A stretch of 64,000 nt of DNA, taken from NCBI GenBank assembly GCA_019637585.1, contig JAHBVL010000002.1, forward strand, positions 506,023 through 570,022. Direction: 5' to 3'. The notes beneath the pieces were generated by a model, which was not told the DNA's origin, did no database searches, and saw nothing but the letters and a program-made list of their open reading frames with translations. The translations under genes were made by a program, and so were the position numbers. Source of the stretch: Thermomicrobiales bacterium. GTDB lineage: Bacteria; Chloroflexota; Chloroflexia; Thermomicrobiales; UBA6265. Below, one piece after another: positions 34,490 to 46,101 of the stretch (positions are counted from its first letter, which is position 1; each line of letters opens with the position of its first letter).

Positions 34490-34762
34490 ATGCGTAAACA
34501 GGATCTCGTTGCGGCGGTTGCTCAGGAGACCGGGATTTCCGAGTCGAAGGTCAGCCAGGCCGTCACGGCCACATTTGCGGCGATCGAAGGCGCCCTGGCC
34601 AAGGGCGACGAAGTGTCGATCAGCGGATTTGGCACCTTCAAGGTCACCGAGCGACCCGCCCGGGACGGACGAAATCCCCAGACCGGCGAGACGATCAAGA
34701 TCGCGGCCAAGAAGAGCCCAACCTTCAAAGCGGGCGCCGGTCTCAAGCGCGCTGTCGAATAA
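34490..34762 (+). CDS. hup: HU-family DNA-binding protein
   Basis: 90-residue nucleoid protein: MRKQDLVAAVAQETGISESK, VSISGFGTFKV, then the arm tip RPARDGRNPQTGETIKIAAK and SPTFKAGAGLKRAV, with the Pro of the DNA-intercalating arm in place. GGGGAGGA precedes the ATG at 34490. It stands as a single-gene unit with its own terminator. Confidence 0.96.
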   Translation: MRKQDLVAAVAQETGISESKVSQAVTATFAAIEGALAKGDEVSISGFGTFKVTERPARDGRNPQTGETIKIAAKKSPTFKAGAGLKRAVE

Positions 34763-34785
34763 TCCGCAGTTCGCTGAAAAACAGG

Positions 34786-34816
34786 AAAAGGGCAGCGGGG
34801 TTCCCGCTGCCCTTTT
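34786..34816 (+). terminator. Intrinsic terminator of the HU gene
   Basis: 14-bp stem (AAAAGGGCAGCGGG with its complement), 3-base loop and five T residues at 34813-34817. A textbook rho-independent terminator. Confidence 0.92.
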
Positions 34817-34901
34817 TGGCTTTCGTCATCCGGCAAGCGATCCTCGATAAAAAGGCCCGCACCGGCGCAGGACGATACCGCCCTGATGCAGATTGTTCAC
34901 A

Positions 34902-34982
34902 ACGCCCCGGCCGGGGCCAGACTACAGGTCCGAAGGACCTTGGCGCCGTGAGCCCGGCCCGTTTACGGCCGGGCGGGCGCCA
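34902..34982. other. Structured intergenic segment between HU and gyrB
   Basis: Three successive stems: CCCCGGCC/GGGG near 34902-34916, AGGTCC/GGACCT (34926-34940), and a two-tier hairpin with TGGCGC (34941-34946) pairing to GCGCCA (34977-34982), enclosing GCCCGGCC / GGCCGGGC (952-959 with 967-974). It could be a 3' processing or terminator region for gyrB on the minus strand, or a small RNA. No T run follows. The rest of 34817-35047 shows no gene. Confidence 0.35.
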
Positions 34983-35047
34983 CGGACCCGCAAATGTCTC
35001 AGATACGCACTGCATCCATCTCTGAAGCGCTCAGAACGCGCAGGAAG

Positions 35048-37964
<2,917 letters not shown>

Positions 37965-37984
37965 TCGACGTTTTTCCTCTCGCC

Positions 37985-38374
37985 TCAGTCATACCCCAGC
38001 TCGGCGAGCCGTGACTCGTCGATGCCGAAGTGATGGGCAATCTCGTGGAGCACCGTGATTCTGATCTGCAAGAGCTGCTCAGCAGGGTCGGGAAACGCTC
38101 GTTCGAGTGGTCCCTGGAATATCGTGATCCGGTCGGGCACTGTCAAACCGTAGTCACCGGTTCGCTGTGTGAGCGGCGTGCCTTCGTAGAGTCCGAATAG
38201 CTCTTCATCTTCGTCAGCAACCGCATCGGCCGGCGGTTCAGCCGCCACCCCGATATGCAGGTTGTCCAGACGCAATTGGAGCTCCCCTGAGAGCGATGCC
38301 ACGACCCGCTCTACCGCTCGTTCGAACCGTCGCCGGTTCATTTCCCGGGTGAGAGCGGATGCTCGGTCGCGCAT
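37985..38374 (-). CDS. Small zincin metallopeptidase-family protein
   Basis: 129 residues with VLHEIAHHFGIDESRLAELGY near the C-terminus: an H110-E111-x2-H114-x2-G-x2-(D/E) zinc motif of the PF06262 type, known from acetone/ACP-like zincins of actinobacteria and Chloroflexi. The start at 38374 has no ribosome site but a TAAAAT box just 5 bases upstream, so the transcript may be leaderless. A second in-frame ATG lies at 38389. It is located after the PBP gene. Substrate unknown. Confidence 0.8.
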   Translation of the reverse strand: MRDRASALTREMNRRRFERAVERVVASLSGELQLRLDNLHIGVAAEPPADAVADEDEELFGLYEGTPLTQRTGDYGLTVPDRITIFQGPLERAFPDPAEQLLQIRITVLHEIAHHFGIDESRLAELGYD

Positions 38375-38379
38375 GCCTA

Positions 38380-38408
38380 ATTTTACCATGTTTGCGGTAA
38401 ATTCCGAA
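38380..38408 (-). promoter_or_regulatory. Predicted promoter driving a leaderless transcript
   Basis: Read on the minus strand: TTCGGA (38408-38403), 17-base spacer, TAAAAT (38385-38380), then 5 bases to the ATG at 38374. Transcription would begin at or next to the start codon. Leaderless mRNA with TANNNT just upstream is well known in Deinococcus and actinobacteria; here it is inferred from position. Confidence 0.45.
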
Positions 38409-38459
38409 GGAATTCGCGAGGCAATTTGTCGCGTACGTACGACGAATTTCGGCGAATTC

Positions 38460-40055
38460 TCAAGTGGCGGACGCTGAGAGTTGTGCCTGCCTGGCAATAG
38501 CGGACGCCAGGAGCTGTCCGCCCACTGCCGACGCCACAGAACCTCCCGATCCGCCATGCTCGAAAACAACGGCCACGGCGAACTCCGGGCGGTCGACTCC
38601 CCCGAACCCGATGAACCAGGCATGCGGTTCGCCGTCGTGCACTTCGGCAGTGCCCGTTTTTCCGCCGATGCGCAATCCGGGCACAAATGCCGCTGATGCA
38701 TACCCGGATTCGACCGCGACAACCATCATCTCCTCCACCGCCGACGCCGTTGCGGCGGCAACCGGCTGGCTCCAGGTTCGGGAAGGAACGACGTGCCGTG
38801 TGGCGCCATCCCGGTCGAGATAGCGGTCGATCAGTCTCGGTTCCAGCATGACGCCGCCGTTGGCGATCGCCTGCGCCACCAGCACCATGTGCACAGCTGT
38901 CGTCTGGAGCTCCCCTTGCCCGAACGCCGTGTCGGCCAGCGCCGCGGGCTGGCCGATGAAGTCGTCGCTCGACGCAACCTGACTTCGCGCCACGGGATAT
39001 TCGAACGGCGGAACCTCGCCAAAACCGAATGCTTCCGCATAGCGATTGAGCGTTTCCGGACCGAGATCGATACCGATCTGGGCGAACACCACATTGAGCG
39101 AGTAGGCCAGCCCTTCGGTCAGCGTCCATTCGATGATCGTGTCGTCCGGGCGATTGGCCTCGATGATCGTGTGCCCATCGACGGTGAAGACCCCGTCATC
39201 AATGTAGATCGTCCCAGGATCGGCGATACCGCTGTCGATCGCCGCCGCCGCCGTGATGACCTTGAAGATCGATCCGGGTGTGTAGAGTCCCAACGTCGAT
39301 CGTCGCAGGAGTGGACGGCGATCGTCCGCCAGCAGCGTGTCCCAGTACGCACGCGCCGCCGGAACGTCCGCTTGCCGCACTGCCGCCAGTTGTCCTGGAT
39401 CGACAAAGGGATAGCTGGCCATGGCTCGCACGGCTCCCGTTCGCACGTCGACGATCACCGCCGCGCCAATCCGCCCTGCCAGCGCCTCTTGCGCTTCCTG
39501 CTGCAGTCCCGACCAGATCGTCAGCTGCACATCTTCCGGGTCGAGCGACCCGATACTGAACACGCCGGCCAGTTGCTCAGCGATGCCTCGCCGGGTGCCA
39601 TTGCGAAGCGCGTCGTCGGCGTCGAGCTCGATCCCTTCCTTGCCATAGAGCAATGGGGAAAAGAACCCGGTCACATGCGCCACCTCGGGAGCGGTGTAAC
39701 GTCGCTGCACGAGCGGATCGAGGTCCTCCGACCAGGCCAGTTCCCGGCCGACGCCATCCAGGATGCTGCCTCGCATCTGTCGCGTATCACCAACGACCAG
39801 ACGCGAATTAGCCGTGACCTCGCCCGTGTTCGGATCAGCCCCCGAGCGGTTGGCATAGGTGCGCTGCTGGAACACCTGGATGCGAGACGCCTGGACCGCC
39901 AGTGCCGCCAGCGTCGCCAGCAGCCCCACAGCGACGAAAGGAAGATTCCGGCTCACCGGCTCCACCCGCCTGCCTCGCTGACGCAGCGCAAAGAAACTCC
40001 CGGCCACAACCACCGCCGCCCAGAGTCCAATCGCCCACAACAGCTCGGTGGTCAC
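38460..40055 (-). CDS. Penicillin-binding transpeptidase (PBP2/FtsI-like)
   Basis: 531 residues. Two N-terminal hydrophobic helices (1-24 and 38-58), a dimerisation/pedestal domain, then the transpeptidase: S262-x2-K265 (YTPGSIFKV), S319-x-N321 (YSLN) and K466-T-G (GGKTGTAEV). All three class B motifs are intact. A second N-terminal helix is unusual for this family. It follows the FtsW/RodA gene with a 4-base overlap, so the pair would act as a SEDS polymerase-transpeptidase complex. Confidence 0.92.
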   Translation of the reverse strand: MTTELLWAIGLWAAVVVAGSFFALRQRGRRVEPVSRNLPFVAVGLLATLAALAVQASRIQVFQQRTYANRSGADPNTGEVTANSRLVVGDTRQMRGSILDGVGRELAWSEDLDPLVQRRYTAPEVAHVTGFFSPLLYGKEGIELDADDALRNGTRRGIAEQLAGVFSIGSLDPEDVQLTIWSGLQQEAQEALAGRIGAAVIVDVRTGAVRAMASYPFVDPGQLAAVRQADVPAARAYWDTLLADDRRPLLRRSTLGLYTPGSIFKVITAAAAIDSGIADPGTIYIDDGVFTVDGHTIIEANRPDDTIIEWTLTEGLAYSLNVVFAQIGIDLGPETLNRYAEAFGFGEVPPFEYPVARSQVASSDDFIGQPAALADTAFGQGELQTTAVHMVLVAQAIANGGVMLEPRLIDRYLDRDGATRHVVPSRTWSQPVAAATASAVEEMMVVAVESGYASAAFVPGLRIGGKTGTAEVHDGEPHAWFIGFGGVDRPEFAVAVVFEHGGSGGSVASAVGGQLLASAIARQAQLSASAT

Positions 40056-41350
40056 AGTCGACTCCCCATCGCCGAGATGCGCATCAACGTGCCGACCATC
40101 ACCGCGGTGACCAGGATCGAGCTCCCCCCGTATGCCACCAACGGCAGGGTGACGCCGGTCAACGGCATCAACCGAAAGACACCGGCCAGAATGATGACGG
40201 CTTGCACGACGATTCCCGCGGTGAGACCGGTGGCCAGGAGCCGGAGGAAGGGAGTCGGCGCCCGCCGGGCGATCAACACTCCCCTGGTCGCGATGATCAT
40301 GTAGAGCGCCAGCACCACCACGATCCCCAGCAAGCCGGTTTCTTCACCGATAGCGGCGATGATGTAGTCGTTTTCCACGACCGGCACGAGCCAGGGGCTC
40401 CCTCTTCCGAGACCGACGCCGAAAAACCCGCCCGCTGCGAGCGCGTATTCCGCCTGAATCTGCTGGTACCCGGTGACCAGATCGCTCCACGGATCGATCC
40501 AGACATCGAAACGCACCCGCACCCGCGGCACGGCCAGGTAGGCCAGCGCGAACGCCACCACGAACAACCCGGCGCCCAGGAGGAGGTGACCGGCTTTTCC
40601 GTTGGCGGCAAAGAGCATGATCATGAACAGGGAGAAGAAGAGAAGCGCCGTGCCGAGATCGTTGAGCGCCATCAATGCCACGGTGCACAAACCGGACATG
40701 ATGACCATCGGCGCCAGGTAGGGCAGTGGCGGAAGATTGATCCGCCACAACCGCCAGCTCGTACCGACCAGCTCGAGATTCTCAGACAGATAGGCGGCCA
40801 GGAAAACGATCAGCGCCAGCTTGGCCAGCTCGGTGGTCTGAATCACGATCGGACCGAACGATAGCCAGAGCCTGGCTCCCTGAATCTCGGTGCCCAGCAC
40901 CGCTGTCACCGCCAGGAGACCAAATCCGCCCATCAGGATCGTGTAGCGATAGGGAGCCAGGATCTCGGGGTTGGGAGCCAGCATGGCGATTCCCCAGATC
41001 AGCAGGAGTCCCACAACCAGATACCAGAGCTGCCGGTCGCCAAACGAGATGGCGATGTCCCGGATCGCCTGGAGGTCGGGTTCCAGGCGGACCGTCATCA
41101 CAAGTCCGATACCACCCAGCAAACCGGCCACCGGCAGGAGGTAGGGATCGCCGCGGAACGTGCCAAAGCGGAGGGAAAGCCAGACGGCGAGGAGCGTCAG
41201 GCCATAGATTGCGCCGGCTTTCGCTTCTGGCGAGGTTATGGGGTCCCCGCCCTCCCGGGCGAGATAGGTCGCTCCCATCCCGGCGGCCGTCGCCGCGATG
41301 GCGAGAAGCACCAGGAGAAACGATCGGCTCCAGGACCCGGCGTTGGTCAT
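40052..41350 (-). CDS. FtsW/RodA/SpoVE-family peptidoglycan glycosyltransferase
   Basis: 432 residues, about ten predicted membrane helices. SEDS features are visible: QTTELAKLALIVFLAAYLSE in the middle, DLGTALLFFSLFMIMLF, then the periplasmic-loop region and GFFGVGLGRGSPWLVPVVENDYI followed by GVTLPLVAYGGSSILVTAVMVG. It polymerises lipid II with its PBP partner downstream. Whether it serves division or elongation cannot be told without a phylogeny. Confidence 0.94.
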   Translation of the reverse strand: MTNAGSWSRSFLLVLLAIAATAAGMGATYLAREGGDPITSPEAKAGAIYGLTLLAVWLSLRFGTFRGDPYLLPVAGLLGGIGLVMTVRLEPDLQAIRDIAISFGDRQLWYLVVGLLLIWGIAMLAPNPEILAPYRYTILMGGFGLLAVTAVLGTEIQGARLWLSFGPIVIQTTELAKLALIVFLAAYLSENLELVGTSWRLWRINLPPLPYLAPMVIMSGLCTVALMALNDLGTALLFFSLFMIMLFAANGKAGHLLLGAGLFVVAFALAYLAVPRVRVRFDVWIDPWSDLVTGYQQIQAEYALAAGGFFGVGLGRGSPWLVPVVENDYIIAAIGEETGLLGIVVVLALYMIIATRGVLIARRAPTPFLRLLATGLTAGIVVQAVIILAGVFRLMPLTGVTLPLVAYGGSSILVTAVMVGTLMRISAMGSRL

Positions 41351-42225
41351 GCGTCAGGCGGCGCAGGCGGCAGATAGCGATCGGCGATCAGCCCGAGCCG
41401 CCGCCGCGTCGGTGCTGGGATCAGGGCCGGATCGGTCACGATGGTATTGGCCAGCGCATCACCACATCCACACGCGCGATCGAGGCTCGACCAGCTTCGC
41501 ACCAGCTCAGTCACAATCGCCCGCCCGGCGGCGGCGTTTTTCCGCAGGTGTTTCCCCACGAGCTCCACGCTGACCGCCGCTTCCGAGGCATGCCAGACGT
41601 CGTAGTCGGTGACCATGGCCAGCGTCGAGTAGCAGAGCTCTGCTTCGCGGGCAAGTCTCGCTTCGGGCATTGCGGTCATGCCGATCACCGAGCATCCCCA
41701 GGAACGGAAGAGATGGGATTCCGCTTTCGTCGAGAACTGCGGTCCTTCGATGCAGACATATGTGCCTCCGGTCGCGACCGGCTGACCAGCGCGCGCCGCG
41801 GCGGCAAGAACGTGCGAACCAAAATCGGTGCAGTAGGGCTCAGCGATGCCCACATGCGCCACCACGCCTTCTCCAAAGAACGAGCGAGGACGCGAAACCG
41901 TTCTGTCGATGATCTGGTCCGGGAGAACGATCGTCTCCGGCGGCAGGTCTTCCCGGAGACTGCCGACCGCGCTCACGGTTAGCAGATGGGTCACCCCCGC
42001 CTGCTTGAGCGCGTAGATATTCGCCTGGTATGGGAGGTCGGTGGGCTGGAGCCGGTGTCCCGCGCCGTGACGCGGCAGGAACACCACATCGTTGCCGCCG
42101 ATTCGTCCCAGTGTCAGCTGGTCGCTCGGCTCGCCCCAGGGGGTGCTCACAGTTGCACGCTCGAGAATTTCCAGATCAGGGATATCGTAGAGTCCACTGC
42201 CGCCAATGACGCCGAGCACGCGCAT
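41347..42225 (-). CDS. mtnP: S-methyl-5'-thioadenosine phosphorylase
   Basis: Splits methylthioadenosine in the methionine salvage route. 292 residues beginning VLGVIGGSGLYDIPDLEILE; phosphate loop LPRHGAGHRLQPTDL; YQANIYALKQAGVTHLLTVSAVGSL; GGTYVCIEGPQFSTKAESH; VIGMTAMPEARLAREAELCYST. GGAAGG lies only 2 bases before ATG 42225 but 8 bases before GTG 42219, so translation may really begin at 42219. Stop overlaps the ftsW/rodA start (ATGA). The 215 bases to rpsO are shared by divergent promoters, with no box I would defend. Confidence 0.93.
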   Translation of the reverse strand: MRVLGVIGGSGLYDIPDLEILERATVSTPWGEPSDQLTLGRIGGNDVVFLPRHGAGHRLQPTDLPYQANIYALKQAGVTHLLTVSAVGSLREDLPPETIVLPDQIIDRTVSRPRSFFGEGVVAHVGIAEPYCTDFGSHVLAAAARAGQPVATGGTYVCIEGPQFSTKAESHLFRSWGCSVIGMTAMPEARLAREAELCYSTLAMVTDYDVWHASEAAVSVELVGKHLRKNAAAGRAIVTELVRSWSSLDRACGCGDALANTIVTDPALIPAPTRRRLGLIADRYLPPAPPDA

Positions 42226-42440
42226 TCCCTTCCGTGAAAAGGTGATCACCCTGCGGCATCCCTGGTCTGGCGCCCGGCTGCCGCTCGAACTGGTTATACT
42301 CTCATCTGATATGACTTGCCGACCCAAACCGGTTCGGCGTCGCCGAATGATGCCCGCCGTGGTAGTATTCACGGCTGTGTTATTTGATCGTATCGAAACA
42401 TCAGTACACATCAATTCCTGTACTTGGAGGCACCGCCAGC

Positions 42441-42710
42441 ATGGCGCTCAAGCAAGCTGAAAAAGAAGTTCTGATCTCGAATGTGCGAACGCACGATTCC
42501 GACACTGGTTCACCTGAGGTGCAGATTGCGCTTCTGACCGAGCGGATCAACCAGCTGACTGATCATCTTCGCACGCACAAGCACGATCACCACTCGCGTC
42601 GCGGTCTGCTGCAGATGGTTGGCCGCCGGCGCCGGTTGCTCGCCTATCTGAGCAAGAACGACATCGACCGCTATCGCGCCACCATTGCCCGGCATGGGCT
42701 GCGCAAGTAG
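42441..42710 (+). CDS. rpsO: 30S ribosomal protein S15 (uS15)
   Basis: 89 residues: [43 protein letters not shown], and [19 protein letters not shown]. Full-length match to uS15. TTGGAGG precedes the ATG by 10 bases. It heads the conserved rpsO-pnp pair. Confidence 0.97.
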   Translation: MALKQAEKEVLISNVRTHDSDTGSPEVQIALLTERINQLTDHLRTHKHDHHSRRGLLQMVGRRRRLLAYLSKNDIDRYRATIARHGLRK

Positions 42711-42794
42711 GCGCCCGCCATTGATCGATTGCCGCGCTTTGATTCAGCAGTCGCTGCCTTCTCGCACGGCACGAGCGAACGCATCCAATCTGTT

Positions 42795-42820
42795 CGACCC
42801 AGGGAGCATTCCCTGGGTCG
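42795..42820 (+). terminator. Hairpin between rpsO and pnp
   Basis: 11-bp stem CGACCCAGGGA / TCCCTGGGTCG with 4-base loop, about 85 bases after rpsO. No strong T run, so either a partial terminator or an RNase processing stem. The 342-base gap 42711-43052 holds this, the next hairpin and no gene. Confidence 0.5.
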
Positions 42821-42910
42821 TTCGTCGTCTGGCCCCAGCCAGGAGAGGAGCCGCCTGACGAATCGCCCCTGAGCCTGTGTCGCCGGGAGGCATGCGGTGC
42901 GTGGGGTATT

Positions 42911-42943
42911 GGAGGGTGACGGGGCAGCCCGCCGTCACCCTCC
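42911..42943 (+). promoter_or_regulatory. Large perfect stem in the pnp leader
   Basis: 12-bp perfect stem GGAGGGTGACGG / CCGTCACCCTCC around a GC-rich loop, ending 110 bases before the pnp ATG. In E. coli a stem in the pnp leader is cut by RNase III and used by PNPase to repress itself. The location and shape match this theme; the autoregulation here is inferred. Confidence 0.5.
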
Positions 42944-43052
42944 AGTTCCTCACGCGAACATCACCGGGACGTGGCTACATCGCCAGCACCGCTGGCTCCA
43001 GTCCATTGCTGCCCGAAACTGGCAGCACCAATCGCATGAGGAGGAAATCACC

Positions 43053-45290
43053 ATGCCACCATCTGTTTCAACGGTTGCCATCGACGTCGCGGGACGGTCC
43101 CTGTCGTTGCGCACTGGACTCATCGCCGAGCAGGCGAGCGGCTCTGTCGAGGTTCGCTACGGCGATTCGATCGTGCTCGTCACCGCCACCGGGTCCCAGT
43201 CGGCCCGTGAGGATATCGACTTCTTTCCCCTGTCGGTCGACTACGAGGAAAGAATGTACGCGGCGGGCAAGATTCCCGGCGGGTTCATCAAGCGAGAGGG
43301 CCGGCCGACGGAGAACGCCATTCTGGCGGGCCGTCTGACCGACCGCCCGATTCGCCCGCTCTTCCCTAAGGGCTATCGCAACGAAGTTCAGATCATCTCC
43401 ACGGTGCTTTCGGCCGATCAGGAGAATTCGCCGGACATCCTGTCGATCATCGGCGCATCGACAGCCCTGACGCTCTCCCCCATTCCGTTCGACGGCCCAG
43501 TCGGCGCCGCGCGCATCGGCATGATCGATGGCGAGCTGGTGGTGAACCCGCTGATGCCGTTGCTGGCAGACAGCGCGCTGAACATGGTCGTGGCCGGAAC
43601 AGCCGACGCCATCATGATGGTCGAAGGTGAGGCCGATCAGGTATCGGAAGAAACGCTGGTGCGGGCCATCGAGCTGGCCCACGACGAAATCCGCCGGATC
43701 GTGGCCATGCAGCTGGAGCTGGCCAATCAGGCAGGCAAAGCGAAATGGGCCTTCTCGGCTCCTGTCGAGAATGAGGACCTCAACATGGCGGTCGCCGGCT
43801 GGCTGGGCGACTCGCTCCATGCCGCGGTCCACAATCCGGACAAGGTGCTGCGCCTGGAGGGAACCAACGACCTCCGCGCCCAAACGATCGCCCACTTCGC
43901 CGAGCAGACCGACGCCAGCGGCGCGCCCCTCTACTCATCGAAAGAGGTCGGCGGCGCTTTCGACAAGCTGCTCAAGAAAGAAGTCCGCAGCGGCATTCTC
44001 GATTCAGGCAGCCGCCCGGATGGCCGCACGCCAACCGAAATCCGCCCGATCTGGACGCAGGTTGGCTATCTGCCGCGCGCGCACGGCTCCGCCATCTTCA
44101 CCCGCGGCCAGACACAGGCCGTCACCGTGGCAACCCTGGGCTCGACCGCTGAAGAGCAGCGGCTCGACTCGATCGGTTTGGAGACAACCAAGCGGTACAT
44201 CCATCACTACAACTTCCCTCCATACAGCGTCGGCGAGGTCCGTCGCATGTCGGGCCCAGGCCGCCGGGACATCGGTCACGGCGCGCTGGCCGAGCGGGCG
44301 CTGCTCGCCGTGATTCCGGACGAGACCGAATTTCCCTACACCATGCGGGTGGTCTCTGAAATCGTCAGCTCGAATGGTTCGACGTCGATGGCCAGCGTGT
44401 GCGGCAGCACCATGGCGCTGATGGATGCCGGCGTGCCCATCAAGTCGCCTGTTGCCGGTGTGGCCATGGGTCTGGTTACCGACCCCGAAACAGGCCGCTA
44501 CACCGTGCTCACCGACATCCAGGGCATGGAAGATGCCCTCGGCGATATGGACTTCAAGGTGGCCGGCACCTCAGAGGGTGTCACCGCCATTCAGATGGAC
44601 ATCAAGGTGAAGGGGATCACCCCGGCGATCATGCGCGAAGCGCTGGCGCAGGCGCACGACGGTCGTCTCTTCATCCTGGGCAGGATGCTGGAAACCATCG
44701 CGGCGCCTCGCACCGAGATGTCGCCATACGCACCACGCGTCACCCGCATCAAGGTCAATCCGGAGAAGATCGGCGCCATCATCGGTCCAGGCGGCAAGAT
44801 GATCCGGGCGCTCCAGGACGAAACCGGCACCAAGATCGAGATCGAGGACGACGGCACCGTGTCGATCGCGTCGACCGATCCGGCCGGCGCCGAAAAGGCG
44901 CTGGAGAAAATCCGCGGCCTGACCCAGGAGATCCGGATCGAGAAGGGCGACATCTACACCGGCAAGATCGTCAGCATCATGCCGTACGGCGCGTTTGTCG
45001 AGCTCTTCCCGGGCCGGGATGGCCTGGTGCACATTTCGGAGCTGTCAGAGGATCCGGCCATTCGCGTGGCCAAGGTCGAGGACCTCTTCCAGGTCGGGGA
45101 CGAGATCACCGTCATGGTCATCGAGGTCGCACCGAACGGCAAGGTCAGTCTTTCCCGCCGGGCGGCAATGACGGGCGTCATTCCCGAAGACCGGCCGCGA
45201 CCGCAGCGTCGCGAGGGCGATCGCGGTCCACGACGTGATGACCGCGGCCCACGCGGCCCGCGGCGCGAAGAGCGCGGTTCGTTCGAGTAA
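43053..45290 (+). CDS. pnp: Polyribonucleotide nucleotidyltransferase (PNPase)
   Basis: 3'-5' phosphorolytic exoribonuclease of the degradosome. 745 residues: two RNase PH domains (first ending about 220, second about 320-540 with GHGALAERALLAVIP and SNGSTSMASVCGSTMALMDAG), KH domain (EKIGAIIGPGGKMIRALQDE) near 570 and S1 domain (KIVSIMPYGAFVELFPGRDGLVHISEL) near 640. The last 40 residues are Arg/Gly/Asp-rich and likely disordered. GAGGAGG precedes the ATG at 43053; the open frame extends upstream without family similarity. Confidence 0.97.
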   Translation: MPPSVSTVAIDVAGRSLSLRTGLIAEQASGSVEVRYGDSIVLVTATGSQSAREDIDFFPLSVDYEERMYAAGKIPGGFIKREGRPTENAILAGRLTDRPIRPLFPKGYRNEVQIISTVLSADQENSPDILSIIGASTALTLSPIPFDGPVGAARIGMIDGELVVNPLMPLLADSALNMVVAGTADAIMMVEGEADQVSEETLVRAIELAHDEIRRIVAMQLELANQAGKAKWAFSAPVENEDLNMAVAGWLGDSLHAAVHNPDKVLRLEGTNDLRAQTIAHFAEQTDASGAPLYSSKEVGGAFDKLLKKEVRSGILDSGSRPDGRTPTEIRPIWTQVGYLPRAHGSAIFTRGQTQAVTVATLGSTAEEQRLDSIGLETTKRYIHHYNFPPYSVGEVRRMSGPGRRDIGHGALAERALLAVIPDETEFPYTMRVVSEIVSSNGSTSMASVCGSTMALMDAGVPIKSPVAGVAMGLVTDPETGRYTVLTDIQGMEDALGDMDFKVAGTSEGVTAIQMDIKVKGITPAIMREALAQAHDGRLFILGRMLETIAAPRTEMSPYAPRVTRIKVNPEKIGAIIGPGGKMIRALQDETGTKIEIEDDGTVSIASTDPAGAEKALEKIRGLTQEIRIEKGDIYTGKIVSIMPYGAFVELFPGRDGLVHISELSEDPAIRVAKVEDLFQVGDEITVMVIEVAPNGKVSLSRRAAMTGVIPEDRPRPQRREGDRGPRRDDRGPRGPRREERGSFE

Positions 45291-45317
45291 GCCGGACGAC
45301 ATCAGAAGACGCACCGA

Positions 45318-45344
45318 AACGGGCCGGCAGATTGCCGGCCCGTT
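45318..45344. terminator. Hairpin after pnp
   Basis: 12-bp stem AACGGGCCGGCA / TGCCGGCCCGTT with 3-base loop, 28 bases after the pnp stop; no T tract. Terminator-like, in a convergent gap (45291-45637, 347 bases) that also holds the 70-base tandem repeat and no gene. Confidence 0.6.
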
Positions 45345-45380
45345 GTCCATGTCCGCCGTTCAACGGACGCCCCTGACAGC

Positions 45381-45590
45381 GTAGATGCAACGCCTGCGTT
45401 GCCGTCCGCCGCCACAGCGATGGTCGGGTTCCTGCGACAACCCTATCGGTGTAGCTGCAACGCCTGCGTTGCCGTCCGCCGTCACAGCGACGGTCGGGTC
45501 CCCGCGACGACCCTATCGGTGTAGCTGCAACGCCTGCGTTGCCGTCCGCCATCACAGCGACGGTCGGGTCCCCGGCGACGACCGTCTCCC
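45381..45590. repeat. Tandem repeat, three 70-base units
   Basis: Units start at 45381, 45451 and 45521, each beginning GTAG(A/C)TGCAACGCCTGCGTT. Copies 2 and 3 are almost identical until about 45572; the first has several changes, and the third carries an extra G and then diverges. Each unit contains a stem GCAACGC / GCGTTGC and a second stem CCGTC...GACGG. Not coding in any frame that makes sense. Confidence 0.85.
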
Positions 45591-45637
45591 ACGGAAGGGA
45601 CACGCAGGCTTTTCCGCTACGCCCGTTCGGGTCACGG

Positions 45638-46030
45638 CTATTCGGCTTCTTCCGTCGCGCGATCCGAAACCTCTGTCTGGAAATTCTTGCCGCTATCGGT
45701 GTATCCCAGCCAGTAGCCGCCGCCAACGCAGAAGAGCAGGCATCCCAGCAGAAAGACGCCGAGGATCCAGAGCCAGATTCTTCGCCCCCGCTGACTGGCG
45801 ATCTCTTCGGCGGGGAGTGGCGCCATCCGCCAGTCAGGATTGGATGGAGCCACATCCCAACCGGCGCGGGCTGTCTGATCCGACCCGTATTGAGGTGGAG
45901 GACTCCAGGTCGATGCGGGGGTCGCTGGCTGCTGACCGGTTGCCGCCAGTCCCGAGAAATCTGCCCCGCAGTTCTCACAGAAGCGGTTATCGTCATCATT
46001 CGACCAACCGCAGTTTGGGCAGCTTTTCAC
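45638..46030 (-). CDS. Zinc-ribbon membrane protein, unknown function
   Basis: 130 residues. An N-terminal zinc-ribbon C-x2-C-x10-C-x2-C (CPNCGWSNDDDNRFCENCG, residues 4-22), a Pro/Gln/Ser-rich linker, one transmembrane helix near residues 83-105 (WLWILGVFLLGCLLFCVGGG) and a short acidic tail. GTG start at 46030 with GGAGG 5 bases ahead. It is the last gene of the transport operon but is probably unrelated in function. Family known across bacteria as zinc_ribbon_2-type proteins. Confidence 0.75.
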   Translation of the reverse strand: MKSCPNCGWSNDDDNRFCENCGADFSGLAATGQQPATPASTWSPPPQYGSDQTARAGWDVAPSNPDWRMAPLPAEEIASQRGRRIWLWILGVFLLGCLLFCVGGGYWLGYTDSGKNFQTEVSDRATEEAE

Positions 46031-46101
46031 GAGAACCTCCGGCTATCCACTCATCGGCACAACGATTGTTTCGCGGGCAATTCTACCCGCAGCAACAGGC
46101 G

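Noticed and set aside
34902-34982. SRP, 6S or RNase P RNA
   Set aside because: The signature sequences of these RNAs (for example the SRP tip GGAAGGAAGCAG pattern) are absent.
42897-43052. 52-residue N-terminal extension of PNPase
   Set aside because: It would translate the leader hairpin; ATG 43053 has GAGGAGG upstream and gives the normal N-terminus.
45381-45590. CRISPR array
   Set aside because: The repeat is 70 bases with no spacers between units and no cas genes are nearby.
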